Position numbers and translations under genes: made by a program. 64,000 bases of DNA from Paenibacillus_V sp046244365 (GTDB lineage Bacteria; Bacillota; Bacilli; Paenibacillales; NBRC-103111), in NCBI RefSeq assembly GCF_046244365.1, contig NZ_CP176395.1:248001-312000 (forward strand), in the 5' to 3' direction. Under the pieces are notes generated by a model. It searched no databases and was not told where the DNA came from. It saw only the letters and a list, made by a program, of their open reading frames with translations. Of the stretch, positions 23,712 through 32,610 are shown one piece after another; the first letter of the stretch is position 1; the number at the start of each line of letters is the position of its first letter.

Positions 23712-24419
23712 ATGACTACAGAGAAAAAATCTCATATTTTGGCAATTGGCGCCCATGCGGGCGATATGGAGCTTTGTGCGGGCTGCGTAATCGCGAAATA
23801 CGTGCAAGAAGGGCATAAAGCGACGATGCTTCACTTGACCCCGGGCGAGAAGGGACATCCCCGTCTGACACCGGAGGAATACGCGAAGCAAAAAATCGAA
23901 GAGGCGCACAAGTTCGGCGAAATCGTCGGCTGCGACGTGAAGTTCCTGAATTACAAAGACGCTGAGATTCCCGTAAACGACGAGATCAAGTATCAAGTCG
24001 CGGACGTGATCCGCGAGGTGAAGCCTGACATCATCATCACCCACTGGAAGAACAGTATGCACAAGGACCATATGAACACCCACTACATCGTACAGGATGC
24101 GCATTTCTACGCGGCGCTCAAAAATATCGAACGGCCTCTGCCGAGCCATTTTGCCCGTAAAATGTATTTCACCGACAACTGGGAGGACGCCGACGACTTC
24201 GTGCCGGAAGTATTTATCGACATTCCGGACGCAGCCTTCGACACCTGGGTGAAAGGCTTGACCCAATACGCTCTCGGACGCGGCGAGACGGGCTTCCCGT
24301 ATCTCGATTACTATAGCGCCCTGAAAGTCGTCCGCGGCGCTCCGGTATACATGAAGCGTGCGGAAGCGTTCGGCGTTCCACGCGGCGCCCATAACAAACG
24401 GCTTCAAATGTTCGAATAG
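23712..24419 (+). CDS. PIG-L/LmbE family protein (BshB-like), active-site variant
   Basis: A 235-residue member of the PIG-L deacetylase fold, whose known members remove N-acetyl groups from GlcNAc-type sugars with zinc. The motif normally reading A-H-P-D-D-x-E is here GAHAGDMELCAG (about 11-22): the metal-binding His and second Asp are kept, but the first Asp, the usual catalytic base, is Gly. The third metal ligand motif HKDHMNTHY (about 116-124) is present. It may be an esterase, a sugar-binding protein or a deacetylase with another base. The ATG at 23712 follows GAGGAG. It is flanked by the GNAT gene and murR. Confidence 0.85.
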   Translation: MTTEKKSHILAIGAHAGDMELCAGCVIAKYVQEGHKATMLHLTPGEKGHPRLTPEEYAKQKIEEAHKFGEIVGCDVKFLNYKDAEIPVNDEIKYQVADVIREVKPDIIITHWKNSMHKDHMNTHYIVQDAHFYAALKNIERPLPSHFARKMYFTDNWEDADDFVPEVFIDIPDAAFDTWVKGLTQYALGRGETGFPYLDYYSALKVVRGAPVYMKRAEAFGVPRGAHNKRLQMFE

Positions 24420-24479
24420 GCGCAACCCTATTCTTTTATACAGGTTTGCATTAAAATGGGAGAAAGGGGGGATGGCGTG

Positions 24480-25328
24480 ATGAACGGCGGTTTAGTGAGA
24501 CTTCGGGAGATTATTGATCATATCACCGCTTCCGAGCGTAAAGTAGCCGAATTCATATTGAACGATCCTGCCAAAATGATCGGGCTGTCCGTCGCCCAGC
24601 TCTCCCAGCTTAGCGGAGGCAGTCAGGCGGCGATCATCCGGCTGTGCAAGTCGATGGGGCTCAAAGGCTATCAGGAGCTTATGCTGAAGGTCGCAGGCGA
24701 TTTGCAGCAGGGGATCAACGAAGAGGCGCAAGGCTATCAGGAGATTCGGCCGCACGATTCGATCGAAACGATCGTGCAGAGCGTCTCAAACAACAACATT
24801 CAGTCCATCAGGGATACGCTCAAAATTTTGGATGTGGCGATGGTGGGCAAGGCGATCGATGCGATGTGTCAGGCGGAACGGGTGTTTTTTTACGGCCTCG
24901 GCGCTTCCAATCTGATCGCGCAGGATGCGCAGCACAAATTTTTGCGGATCAACAAGACAAGCTTCTCCTTCACGGATCCGCATCTTCAGCTGACTTCGGC
25001 CGTCATGCTGAAGAAAGGAGACGTGGCGGTGGCGATTTCGTATTCCGGAGAAACCGACCATGTGATCGGGGCGCTGCAAACGGCGAAGGAAGCGGGTGCT
25101 ACCGCGATCAGCATTACCAAGTACGGCAATTCGACCTTGAGTACGATTGCGGACATCCCGCTGTTTACGTGCTCGACAGAAAATGAAATACGAAGCGGCG
25201 CGACGTCGTCGAGGATCACCCAGCTGAATGTCATCGACATTCTGTACCTTGGGGTGGCAAGCCGGAGCTATGAACATTCGGTCACGTATCTTGAGAAAAG
25301 CAGAGCGGTCATTAAACAGCTGGGCTGA
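24480..25328 (+). CDS. murR: RpiR-family transcriptional regulator, probable MurR
   Basis: A 282-residue regulator with an N-terminal RpiR helix-turn-helix domain (about 1-77; ASERKVAEFILNDPAKMIGLSVAQLSQLSGGSQAAIIRLCKSMG) and a C-terminal SIS domain (about 120-250; VFFYGLGASNLIAQDAQHKF and VAISYSGETDHVIGALQTAKEAG) that binds a phosphosugar. As last gene of the cluster with MurQ and MurK, MurNAc-6-phosphate is the expected effector. The ATG at 24480 lies 8 nt after AAAGGGGGG; a GTG one codon upstream is possible. A likely operator is the palindrome at 14654-14670. Confidence 0.9.
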   Translation: MNGGLVRLREIIDHITASERKVAEFILNDPAKMIGLSVAQLSQLSGGSQAAIIRLCKSMGLKGYQELMLKVAGDLQQGINEEAQGYQEIRPHDSIETIVQSVSNNNIQSIRDTLKILDVAMVGKAIDAMCQAERVFFYGLGASNLIAQDAQHKFLRINKTSFSFTDPHLQLTSAVMLKKGDVAVAISYSGETDHVIGALQTAKEAGATAISITKYGNSTLSTIADIPLFTCSTENEIRSGATSSRITQLNVIDILYLGVASRSYEHSVTYLEKSRAVIKQLG

Positions 25329-25502
25329 CCTGCGTGAGGTAAAGCTCTCCCTATCCAGAGCGAGGAAACGCGTTTCATTTCCGGAGCTGCTGTATGGGCG
25401 GGGGCTTTTTTGCCTATTCGTTCGGCTGAGAAGGGCGGCGGGTTTGCGGGCGCTGTATGGGCGGCGTGCAGGAAAACGTGCAGGGGAAAGCGAAGATATG
25501 GC

Positions 25503-25529
25503 GGAAGGTTGGGATGTTCCCAACCTTCC
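25503..25529 (+). other. Perfect hairpin after murR
   Basis: A 12-bp perfect stem (25503-25514 with 25518-25529) with a TGT loop. There is no T run on either strand. It lies between convergent genes and may end transcription from both sides inefficiently. The sequence at 25329-25502 has no other recognisable feature. Confidence 0.45.
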
Positions 25530-25552
25530 TGCTGTACCGTCATCCTCAGTCG

Positions 25553-25795
25553 TCAGTAACCGGGACGGGATATATACGTGTACATATTCCGATTGTAAGC
25601 GGTATTATTAATTTTGATGAAGTGCTCCGAGTAGCTCTCGACCATGCCGATATCAATATGCTGACGGCCGTCGTAAACCTGCACCGGAATTTCATGCTGG
25701 ACATGATCTCGGAAATGGGTATCCTGAGTAAGCTTTTGTCCGAACACATATCGGCATGTTAGACGCAAGTAAAGGAATTCGACGATTTTCCACAT
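25553..25795 (-). CDS. Small conserved-looking hypothetical protein
   Basis: An 80-residue protein on the minus strand, beginning MWKIVEFLYLRLTCRYVF and ending NRNMYTYISRPGY. A classical ribosome site AGGAG (complement of 25802-25806) lies 6 nt before the ATG; a second ATG two codons upstream overlaps it. The middle (EIPVQVYDGRQHIDIGMVESYSEHFIKINNTAYNR) alternates hydrophobic and polar residues like a small beta-rich fold with a variable-looking YDGRQHID turn. I do not recognise the family. Coding is supported by the ribosome site, non-repetitive composition and lack of any gene on the other strand. Confidence 0.6.
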   Translation of the reverse strand: MWKIVEFLYLRLTCRYVFGQKLTQDTHFRDHVQHEIPVQVYDGRQHIDIGMVESYSEHFIKINNTAYNRNMYTYISRPGY

Positions 25796-25969
25796 GGTCA
25801 TCTCCTGTGACTGTGATGAATTTTAGGTTACAATTATTAAGACATGACTACACGTTTGACAGTTGCAGGAAGCGCAAAAAATGTGTCATGGACCACATTT
25901 TCGGCAGCGAATGCTCTTAAACGGTTCAGCAGGCTAAACAATATTTGCCGGTAAGGCGGAGGTAACGCG

Positions 25970-26533
25970 ATGAAATGGTTTGTCGGCTTGGGAAATCCCG
26001 GCCCGCAGTATGAAACGACGAGACATAATATCGGCTTTATGGCAATCGACACGTTCGCGGCCAAGTGGGGGATTGCGATGAAGCCGCAAGGCAAATGCAA
26101 GGCGTTGATCGGCGAAGGCAATGTGCTTGGCGCGAAGGTGTCGCTGATCAAGCCGATGACGTACATGAATTTATCCGGAGAATCCGTACGGGCGTTTCTC
26201 GATTATTACAAGGCGGAGCTGCCGAATATGACGGTGCTCTATGACGATCTGGATACGGCGTTCGGGCAAGTCCGGCTGCGCTACCAAGGCAGTGCGGGAG
26301 GGCATAACGGGATCAAATCGATTATCCAGCATACGGGTACGCAGACGTTTGACCGGATCCGCATGGGCATCTCGAGACCTGCACCGGGGGCGGATATCGC
26401 CGATTATGTGCTGGCCCGGTTCGCGAAAGCGGAGATGCAGCAGCTGCCGCCCGTGCTGGAGCGGGTATGCGACGCGATGGAATACAGGCTTGCGCATACG
26501 TTCGAGCAAACGATGGCGAAGTTTAACGGGTAA
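25970..26533 (+). CDS. pth: Peptidyl-tRNA hydrolase
   Basis: Pth recycles peptidyl-tRNA released early from ribosomes. The 187-residue protein opens MKWFVGLGNPGPQYETTRHNIGFMAID, with the catalytic His in RHNIGF (about 18-23), then KPMTYMNLSGESV, YDDLDTAFGQVRLR and GSAGGHNGIKSI (about 107-118). It has the typical length and follows GGAGGTAACGCG. Backbone synteny resumes here after the mur island. Confidence 0.96.
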   Translation: MKWFVGLGNPGPQYETTRHNIGFMAIDTFAAKWGIAMKPQGKCKALIGEGNVLGAKVSLIKPMTYMNLSGESVRAFLDYYKAELPNMTVLYDDLDTAFGQVRLRYQGSAGGHNGIKSIIQHTGTQTFDRIRMGISRPAPGADIADYVLARFAKAEMQQLPPVLERVCDAMEYRLAHTFEQTMAKFNG

Positions 26534-26587
26534 ATTTCCGTGTAAAGCCGACATACTTTCCGGACCGCCTCCGCGTGCTGCGGGAAT

Positions 26588-26622
26588 TATACCTGCCTGA
26601 AATGGGCATACTGGCAGGTATA
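26588..26622 (+). other. Hairpin between pth and fin
   Basis: Perfect 10-bp arms TATACCTGCC (26588-26597) and GGCAGGTATA (26613-26622) with a 15-nt loop and no T run. The fin ribosome site AAGGAGG starts 10 nt after the stem, so it could affect fin translation or mark a weak terminator. Confidence 0.4.
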
Positions 26623-26645
26623 CGACCCGTGAAGGAGGCATATAG

Positions 26646-26876
26646 ATGTCTGTGAATTATATTTGCCGTCACTGCCAGACGCAGATCGGCACGATCGACA
26701 GTCAAACGGTCAGCGAGTTTCAGCTCGGCTTCCATTCCTTGACCCCCGCAGAGCGCAGAGATATAATATCATATAGTCAGAATGGGGATGTTACGGTAAA
26801 GGTCGTGTGCGATTATTGCAAAGAGGCGCTCGAAACGAATCCAGAGCTGACGCTCGTCGGCAGCCCGCTGCAGTAG
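26646..26876 (+). CDS. fin: Anti-sigma factor Fin (YabK)
   Basis: Fin inhibits sigma-F in the forespore to help the change to sigma-G. The 76-residue protein has two zinc-type Cys pairs, CRHC (about 7-10) and CDYC (about 56-59), and the family stretch FQLGFHSLTPAERRDIISY. The ATG follows AAGGAGG. It lies between pth and mfd as in B. subtilis. Confidence 0.93.
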   Translation: MSVNYICRHCQTQIGTIDSQTVSEFQLGFHSLTPAERRDIISYSQNGDVTVKVVCDYCKEALETNPELTLVGSPLQ

Positions 26877-27106
26877 CCTGCGCATGTCGTTTTTGCCCCT
26901 AGGTGAAACGTTCCCGCCGTTTCGGAAGAAACGCGCGTTTCCGGGATGGAACAATCCGCTGAGATTATACATTCCGGTGAGGGGCGGAAGCCGAACGGAG
27001 CAGGCATTCCCGCAGATAGATTGCGATATATGGCCTTGGCAAGCACGCCCAGGCTTCTTTTGGTTATGGGAGAAAAACGTTCTGTCAGTTGAATGAGGTG
27101 GTAGGT

Positions 27107-30100
27107 TTGCAGACATTAATTCGCGCCTTTGCTGAGGATAGCGAGTTTCAATCGATTGTTTCGGGCATTCGCGGCGGCATGAAGGAGCAGCTCATTTCCG
27201 GATTGGCCGGATCGTCCAAGCAGGTGCTGATGGCTGCGCTTGCGGAGGATCTGCAGCAGCCGGTGCTTGTTATTACCCACAATATGTTTTCCGCGCAAAA
27301 AATTGCCGAGGATCTGGTCGAATGCTTGTCGCCCGAGCAAGTGCTGCTCTATCCGGCACAAGAGCTCATGGTGACGGAGACGATGGCCTCAAGCACGGAG
27401 GTGCTTGCCCAGAGGATCGACGTGCTGACGAAGATGGCTACCGGTTTCCGAGGCGTCGTCATTGCGCCGTTCGCGGGGCTGCGCAAGCTGCTGCCGAAGA
27501 AAGAAGTGTTTGCGGAGTCGCAAATTACGGTTCGCGTCGGCCAAGAGCTGGAGCTGGAAGCTTTCCTCGCGAGCATGACGGCGATCGGCTATGAACGTGT
27601 GGAACGGGTCGAGAAGAAAGGCGAGATGAGCGTACGCGGTGGCATTATCGATTTTTACCCGCTTACGTCCGAATTGCCTTACCGGATCGAACTGTTCGAC
27701 GTCGAAGTCGATTCGATCCGTACGTTCGATGTTTCGGACCAGCGTTCGGTAAATAAAGCAGACGGAGTGATCATACCTCCGTGCAAAGAGATTATTGCCG
27801 ACAGTAAGCGTTTGCAAAGTGCGGCGCAAACCGCCTTCGAGCTGCTGGAGGAACAGCTCTCGAAGATGACCGACCGTCAAACGAAGCAGAAGCTCAAGGA
27901 AGAAATCGGACATGAGCTGGAGATGCTTCGCGAACAGCAGTTTTTCCCGGGCATTTATAAATACATTTCGCTGCTCTATCCGGAGCGGCAGACGTTGTTC
28001 GACTACGTGGAGAAGGATACGCTGCTCGTCATCGACGAACCGGCGCGGCTGCTGGAAACGGCCCGTCAGCTGGAACGGGACGAGGCGGAGTGGATTACCT
28101 CTACGCTTGCGGACGGTAAAACGCTGCCGGCTTTTGTGCTGGCCAAATCGTATGATTCGCTTCTGCACCGGAAGCCGTTCCCTACGTTGTATTTGTCGTT
28201 GTTCCTGCGCCAAGTGCCGCAGACGGCGCCGCAGAACATTATCAATTTCATGTGCCGCGCCATGCAAAATTTCCATGGTCAAATGAACGTGCTGAAGGCG
28301 GAGATGGACCGCTGGAAGAAGACCGGAGCCAACGTGATGCTGCTGACGGGCGGAGCCGAGCGCAAAGAGCGGGTAAAGCGCGTACTGAGCGATTACCATA
28401 TCGACGAACCGAAGCTGCTGGAGTGCAACCTGCAGTCCGGCTTCGAGTTGCCTTCCATCCGCCTTGTCGTCATCACGGAAGGCGAGATGTTCTCGCAGAA
28501 GCAGCGCAAGGCGCGCAAGGTCGACAAGAAGCTGGAGAACGCCGAACGCATCAAAAGCTACCAGGAGCTCAAGGTCGGCGATTACGTTGTCCATGTCAAT
28601 CACGGCATCGGCAAGTACGTCGGCATCGGCACCCTGGAAGTCGGCGGCATCCATAAGGATTACATGCATGTTTTGTACGCGGGCGGCGACAAGCTGTCCG
28701 TGCCGATCGATCAAATCGATCTGATCCAGAAATACGTAGGCGCCGAAGAGAAGGAGCCGAAGGTGTATAAGCTGGGCGGGGCGGACTGGAACCGGGTCAA
28801 AAGCAAGGTTCGTTCCTCCGTCAAGGATATCGCCGACGACCTGGTGAAGCTGTATGCCGAGCGCCAGGCGACGCAAGGGTTTCCGTTCAGCCAGGACTCT
28901 CCGTATCAGAATGAGTTCGAGAGCATGTTCCCTTACGACGAAACCCGCGACCAGCTTCGGGCTATCGAGGAAATCAAGCAGGATATGGAGAAATCCCGGC
29001 CGATGGACCGGCTTCTTTGCGGCGACGTCGGCTACGGCAAAACCGAGGTGGCCATCCGCGCGGCGTTCAAGGCCGCCATCGACGGCAAGCAGGTTGCGGT
29101 GCTCGTGCCGACGACGATTTTGGCGCAGCAGCATTACGAGACGTTCCGCGAGCGCTTTGCCGGCTATCCTTTCAATATTCAGGTCATGAGCCGGTTCCGC
29201 TCGAAGAAGGAGCAGACGGAAACGACGAAGGGCGTCAAGAACGGAACGGTCGATGTCGTCATCGGGACGCACCGGCTTCTTTCGTCCGACCTCGTATTCA
29301 AAGACTTGGGACTTCTGATTGTGGACGAGGAGCAGCGTTTCGGCGTTACGCATAAAGAGAAGCTGAAGCGGCTCAAAACGAACGTGGACGTGCTAACGCT
29401 CACGGCGACGCCGATTCCGCGGACGCTGCACATGTCGATGCTCGGGGTACGCGACTTGTCGGTTATCGAGACGCCGCCGGAAAACCGTTTCCCGGTGCAG
29501 ACGTACGTTGTCGAGCATAGCAACGCTCTGATCCGCGAAGCGGTGGAACGCGAACTGGCGCGCGAAGGACAGGTGTATTATTTGTACAACCGCGTTCAGG
29601 GGATTCAGCAAATGGCCGATCAGATCTCGATGCTTGTTCCCGACGCTAGAGTCGTCGTCGCTCACGGGCAAATGTCCGAGCAGGAGCTGGAGAAAACGAT
29701 TCTCGATTTCCTTGACGGGGAATACGATGTGCTCGTGAGCACGAGCATTATCGAGACGGGCGTGGATATTCCGAATGTGAATACGCTCCTCGTCCACGAT
29801 GCCGATAAAATGGGTTTGTCCCAGCTTTATCAGCTGCGCGGCCGCGTCGGGCGTTCGAATCGGATCGCTTATGCTTACTTCACCTACCAGCGCGACAAAG
29901 TGCTGACGGAGGTTGCGGAGAAAAGGCTGCAGGCGATCAAAGAGTTCACGGAGCTCGGCTCCGGCTTCAAAATCGCGATGCGCGATCTTGCGATCCGCGG
30001 CGCAGGCAATTTGCTGGGCGCGGAGCAGCATGGCTTTATTGCGTCCGTGGGCTTCGATCTCTACTCCCAAATGCTGTCAGAGGAAATAGCGAAGAAGAAG

Positions 30101-30628
30101 GTGGAGCTTGGGGAAACCGAGGCGGTTCCAGCCAAAACGTGGAGCACGCAGCTTGACCTTCATCTCGATGCCTATTTACCATCCGACTATATTTATGATA
30201 GTATGCAGAAGATTGAGATCTATAAAAAAGTGGCTAATTTGTCTACGCTAGAGGAAGTAGACGATCTGCACGAAGAGCTTGTCGACAGGTTCGGCGATCT
30301 GCCGAAGGCGGTGCTCAATCTGCTCACGGTTGCCCGGCTTAAGGTATACGGGGCCATGTATGCGATCGAACAGCTGTCGCACAAAGGGGATGATTTCCAC
30401 ATCCGTATCCACGACGACCAGAATGCCAATCTGGACGGCCGCAAGCTGATCGCGATCGCATCGAAGTTCGAAAATCGGATAAAATTGCAGCCCGGACCGC
30501 ATATTCTCATCGAAATCAAGTGCAAAGGCTTGAATCCGGAGCAATCGCTCGAAATGGTAGAAGCATTTCTGGTACAATATAAAGAAGCGCTTAAAACGAA
30601 AGGGGAATTGCACAATGTTGCTAAATAA
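27107..30628 (+). CDS. mfd: Transcription-repair coupling factor
   Basis: Mfd removes RNA polymerase stalled at DNA damage and recruits UvrA. The 1173-residue protein has an N-terminal UvrB-like part (about 1-350), the RNA-polymerase interaction domain KVGDYVVHVNHGIGKYVGI (about 485-510), the helicase with Walker A LLCGDVGYGKTEVA (about 635-648), VDEEQRFGVTHKEK (about 735-748) and RGRVGRSNRIAYAYF, and a C-terminal TRCF domain (about 1010-1110). TTG at 27107 after GAGGTGG is the best start; an in-frame TTG at 27089 precedes the ribosome site. The 230-nt gap after fin has two short inverted repeats and no gene. The stop overlaps the next gene by 14 nt. Confidence 0.96.
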   Translation: MQTLIRAFAEDSEFQSIVSGIRGGMKEQLISGLAGSSKQVLMAALAEDLQQPVLVITHNMFSAQKIAEDLVECLSPEQVLLYPAQELMVTETMASSTEVLAQRIDVLTKMATGFRGVVIAPFAGLRKLLPKKEVFAESQITVRVGQELELEAFLASMTAIGYERVERVEKKGEMSVRGGIIDFYPLTSELPYRIELFDVEVDSIRTFDVSDQRSVNKADGVIIPPCKEIIADSKRLQSAAQTAFELLEEQLSKMTDRQTKQKLKEEIGHELEMLREQQFFPGIYKYISLLYPERQTLFDYVEKDTLLVIDEPARLLETARQLERDEAEWITSTLADGKTLPAFVLAKSYDSLLHRKPFPTLYLSLFLRQVPQTAPQNIINFMCRAMQNFHGQMNVLKAEMDRWKKTGANVMLLTGGAERKERVKRVLSDYHIDEPKLLECNLQSGFELPSIRLVVITEGEMFSQKQRKARKVDKKLENAERIKSYQELKVGDYVVHVNHGIGKYVGIGTLEVGGIHKDYMHVLYAGGDKLSVPIDQIDLIQKYVGAEEKEPKVYKLGGADWNRVKSKVRSSVKDIADDLVKLYAERQATQGFPFSQDSPYQNEFESMFPYDETRDQLRAIEEIKQDMEKSRPMDRLLCGDVGYGKTEVAIRAAFKAAIDGKQVAVLVPTTILAQQHYETFRERFAGYPFNIQVMSRFRSKKEQTETTKGVKNGTVDVVIGTHRLLSSDLVFKDLGLLIVDEEQRFGVTHKEKLKRLKTNVDVLTLTATPIPRTLHMSMLGVRDLSVIETPPENRFPVQTYVVEHSNALIREAVERELAREGQVYYLYNRVQGIQQMADQISMLVPDARVVVAHGQMSEQELEKTILDFLDGEYDVLVSTSIIETGVDIPNVNTLLVHDADKMGLSQLYQLRGRVGRSNRIAYAYFTYQRDKVLTEVAEKRLQAIKEFTELGSGFKIAMRDLAIRGAGNLLGAEQHGFIASVGFDLYSQMLSEEIAKKKVELGETEAVPAKTWSTQLDLHLDAYLPSDYIYDSMQKIEIYKKVANLSTLEEVDDLHEELVDRFGDLPKAVLNLLTVARLKVYGAMYAIEQLSHKGDDFHIRIHDDQNANLDGRKLIAIASKFENRIKLQPGPHILIEIKCKGLNPEQSLEMVEAFLVQYKEALKTKGELHNVAK

Positions 30629-31718
30629 ATCGACGCGCAAGCGGCTTCTTACGGCCGGCCTTGCGTTAACGTTGGTAGCTGGCCTGCTTGCAGGCTGCGG
30701 CAGCAAGAAGAAGGACGAGGAAACGCCGGCCGCAAACGGCTCCACAGGCGATCCGAAAGAGGTTGTGGCGACTTACAAGGACGGGAAAATTACGCGGGGC
30801 GAAATGGACAAATTCATTAGCACGACGTATTTCTTCTATCCGCAATACTCGATGTTCGGACAAGACCCGAGCTTCCAGGAGTATATGCTGAAGCAAATGA
30901 CGACGATGCGTCTGCTCAGCGGACAAGCTACCGACGCCAGCAAGAAGGAAGCGGCGGACAAGACGAAGACGCAAATCGACGAAATGAAGAAAATGGCCGA
31001 AACCCAGGAAAAAGGCGCGTGGGACAAGGCTCTGAAGGAAGTCAATGTCGCGGAGAAAGACATTGAAGCTTATATGAAGGAAACGCTGACCGTCATTACC
31101 GATATGAACGGTAAGGTAACCGACGAGCAGGCTAAGGGAGTCTACGATCAAAAGCTGAAAGATGACGCTCACGCGTTCGATATCGCTACGGTCAGCCATA
31201 TTCTTGTTATGACCAAAGACCCTGCCGACCAAACCGGTCAGAAGGAACTGCGCAGCAAGGAAGACGCGCTGAAGCGCGCGAAGGAAGTCAAAGCGAAGCT
31301 TGACGCCGGCGGCGATTTCGCAGCGCTTGCGAAGGAGTATTCCGATGACGGCGGTTCCAAGGACACCGGCGGCAAGTACGAGAACGAGCGCTTGGCGACG
31401 ACGCAATGGGTTGCGGAGTTCAAGCAAGCCGCGATCGATCAGCCGGTCGGCAAAATCGGCGAGCCTGTCGAAACTAGCTTCGGCTACCATGTCATCAAGG
31501 TCGATGCGCGCTCGACGGAAACGTTCGACAAAGTGAAAGAAGAAATGCGTTCGGAAGTGGCCGGCAATATGGTGAACGATTATGTGGAGAAAGAGCTGCC
31601 GAAGCTGGACTTCAAAATCACCCTGCCGCAGCCTTCGCCATCTCCGTCGGAATCGCCAGCGGCGTCTCCGGCAGCGAGCGTATCGCCATCCCCGTCGGCT
31701 TCGCCGGCGAGCAAATAA
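30615..31718 (+). CDS. prsA: PrsA-like peptidyl-prolyl isomerase lipoprotein
   Basis: A 367-residue extracytoplasmic foldase. It has a lipoprotein signal (LALTLVAGLLAGC, modified Cys at about residue 27), a helical SurA/PrsA-like N-part (about 45-185), a parvulin domain (about 190-295; ATVSHILVMTKDPADQ, FAALAKEYSDDGGSKDTGG, VETSFGYHVIKV) and a C-terminal tail of Pro-Ser-Ala repeats from about residue 337. The tail may span the wall. Its ATG lies inside the mfd 3' end (14-nt overlap), implying coupled translation. In B. subtilis no such gene follows mfd. Confidence 0.9.
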   Translation: MLLNKSTRKRLLTAGLALTLVAGLLAGCGSKKKDEETPAANGSTGDPKEVVATYKDGKITRGEMDKFISTTYFFYPQYSMFGQDPSFQEYMLKQMTTMRLLSGQATDASKKEAADKTKTQIDEMKKMAETQEKGAWDKALKEVNVAEKDIEAYMKETLTVITDMNGKVTDEQAKGVYDQKLKDDAHAFDIATVSHILVMTKDPADQTGQKELRSKEDALKRAKEVKAKLDAGGDFAALAKEYSDDGGSKDTGGKYENERLATTQWVAEFKQAAIDQPVGKIGEPVETSFGYHVIKVDARSTETFDKVKEEMRSEVAGNMVNDYVEKELPKLDFKITLPQPSPSPSESPAASPAASVSPSPSASPASK

Positions 31719-31727
31719 GGAATCTGC

Positions 31728-31755
31728 AGAACGCCCCCCTAGGGCGTTCTTTTTA
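31728..31755 (+). terminator. Terminator after prsA
   Basis: Stem AGAACGCCC with GGGCGTTCT and a short C-rich loop, then TTTTT. The remaining sequence to spoVT holds no gene. Confidence 0.9.
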
Positions 31756-32031
31756 TTTCTCCTGCGCCGTGTTTCCAATATTTTTTTGAATGGAGTACGG
31801 ACGGAATACCCGAATGCGGTGCGAATCTTGTGGTATGGGCGCCGCTGCTTTGGAAGGCACCCCTATCGCGAGTTCGCCTTTCCTTGAGAATGGGGAAATG
31901 CATAACAAACTGGCAATCGATGAATACTATGCCTAGAATTAAACAAACCTCAATATTCGAATACATGACATTAGCATCCCAGTGAAGCAGCCAGTTATGA
32001 AACCAACATCGAAAGTGAGGCATCAAGAGCA

Positions 32032-32574
32032 ATGAAAGCAACAGGAATTGTTCGTCGGATCGATGATTTGGGCCGGGTCGTCATCCCTAAAGAAATTCGT
32101 CGTACACTGCGCATACGTGAAGGCGATCCTTTGGAGATTTTCGTGGATCGCGACGGTGAAGTCATTTTGAAGAAATATTCCCCGATCGGAGAGCTCGGCG
32201 ACTTTGCGAAGGAATACGCGGAATCGCTGTTCGAAAGCACCAACCACATTACGATGATCTCCGATCGAGATAATATTATTGCCGTAGCGGGAGCCTCTAA
32301 GAAGGAGTATTTGGAGAAGCAGATCGGCGCGCTCGTCGAGCAGTGCATGGAGAACCGGAAAGCGGCGATGGAAAGCAGTACGGGTCAATACGATATCGTG
32401 AAGGATATGAGCGAAACGTACAGCTCCTATGCGATCGCTCCGATCGTGGCGGGCGGCGATCCGATCGGTTCGGTTATTTTGGTCAACAAGGACGAGAATG
32501 TGAAGATGGGGCAAATGGAAGTGAAGATGGCGGAAACGGCTGCCGGATTTCTGGCCAAGCAGATGGAGCAGTAG
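32032..32574 (+). CDS. spoVT: Stage V sporulation regulator SpoVT
   Basis: SpoVT is a forespore DNA-binding protein that tunes sigma-G genes. The 180-residue protein has an N-terminal AbrB-type swapped-hairpin domain (MKATGIVRRIDDLGRVVIPKEIRRTLRIREGDPLEIF, 1-37 region) and a C-terminal GAF-like domain (about 55-180). The ATG at 32032 follows AAAGTGAGGC loosely. A partial sigma-G-like pair, TGAATA (31921-31926) with CAAACCT 17 nt later, lies about 80 nt upstream; the -10 match is only 4 of 7. A terminator follows. Confidence 0.95.
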   Translation: MKATGIVRRIDDLGRVVIPKEIRRTLRIREGDPLEIFVDRDGEVILKKYSPIGELGDFAKEYAESLFESTNHITMISDRDNIIAVAGASKKEYLEKQIGALVEQCMENRKAAMESSTGQYDIVKDMSETYSSYAIAPIVAGGDPIGSVILVNKDENVKMGQMEVKMAETAAGFLAKQMEQ

Positions 32575-32610
32575 TCCGCGGCAGGATAGGATACGATGGA
32601 AAGCAAGCTG

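Noticed and set aside
25503..25529. Strong intrinsic terminator after murR
   Set aside because: The stem is perfect but there is no T run on either strand, so it is listed only as a hairpin.
27389..29353. 654-codon open frame antisense to mfd
   Set aside because: Mfd is certain on the other strand; the antisense frame is rich in Arg, His and Leu, typical of complementary codons, and lacks a domain.
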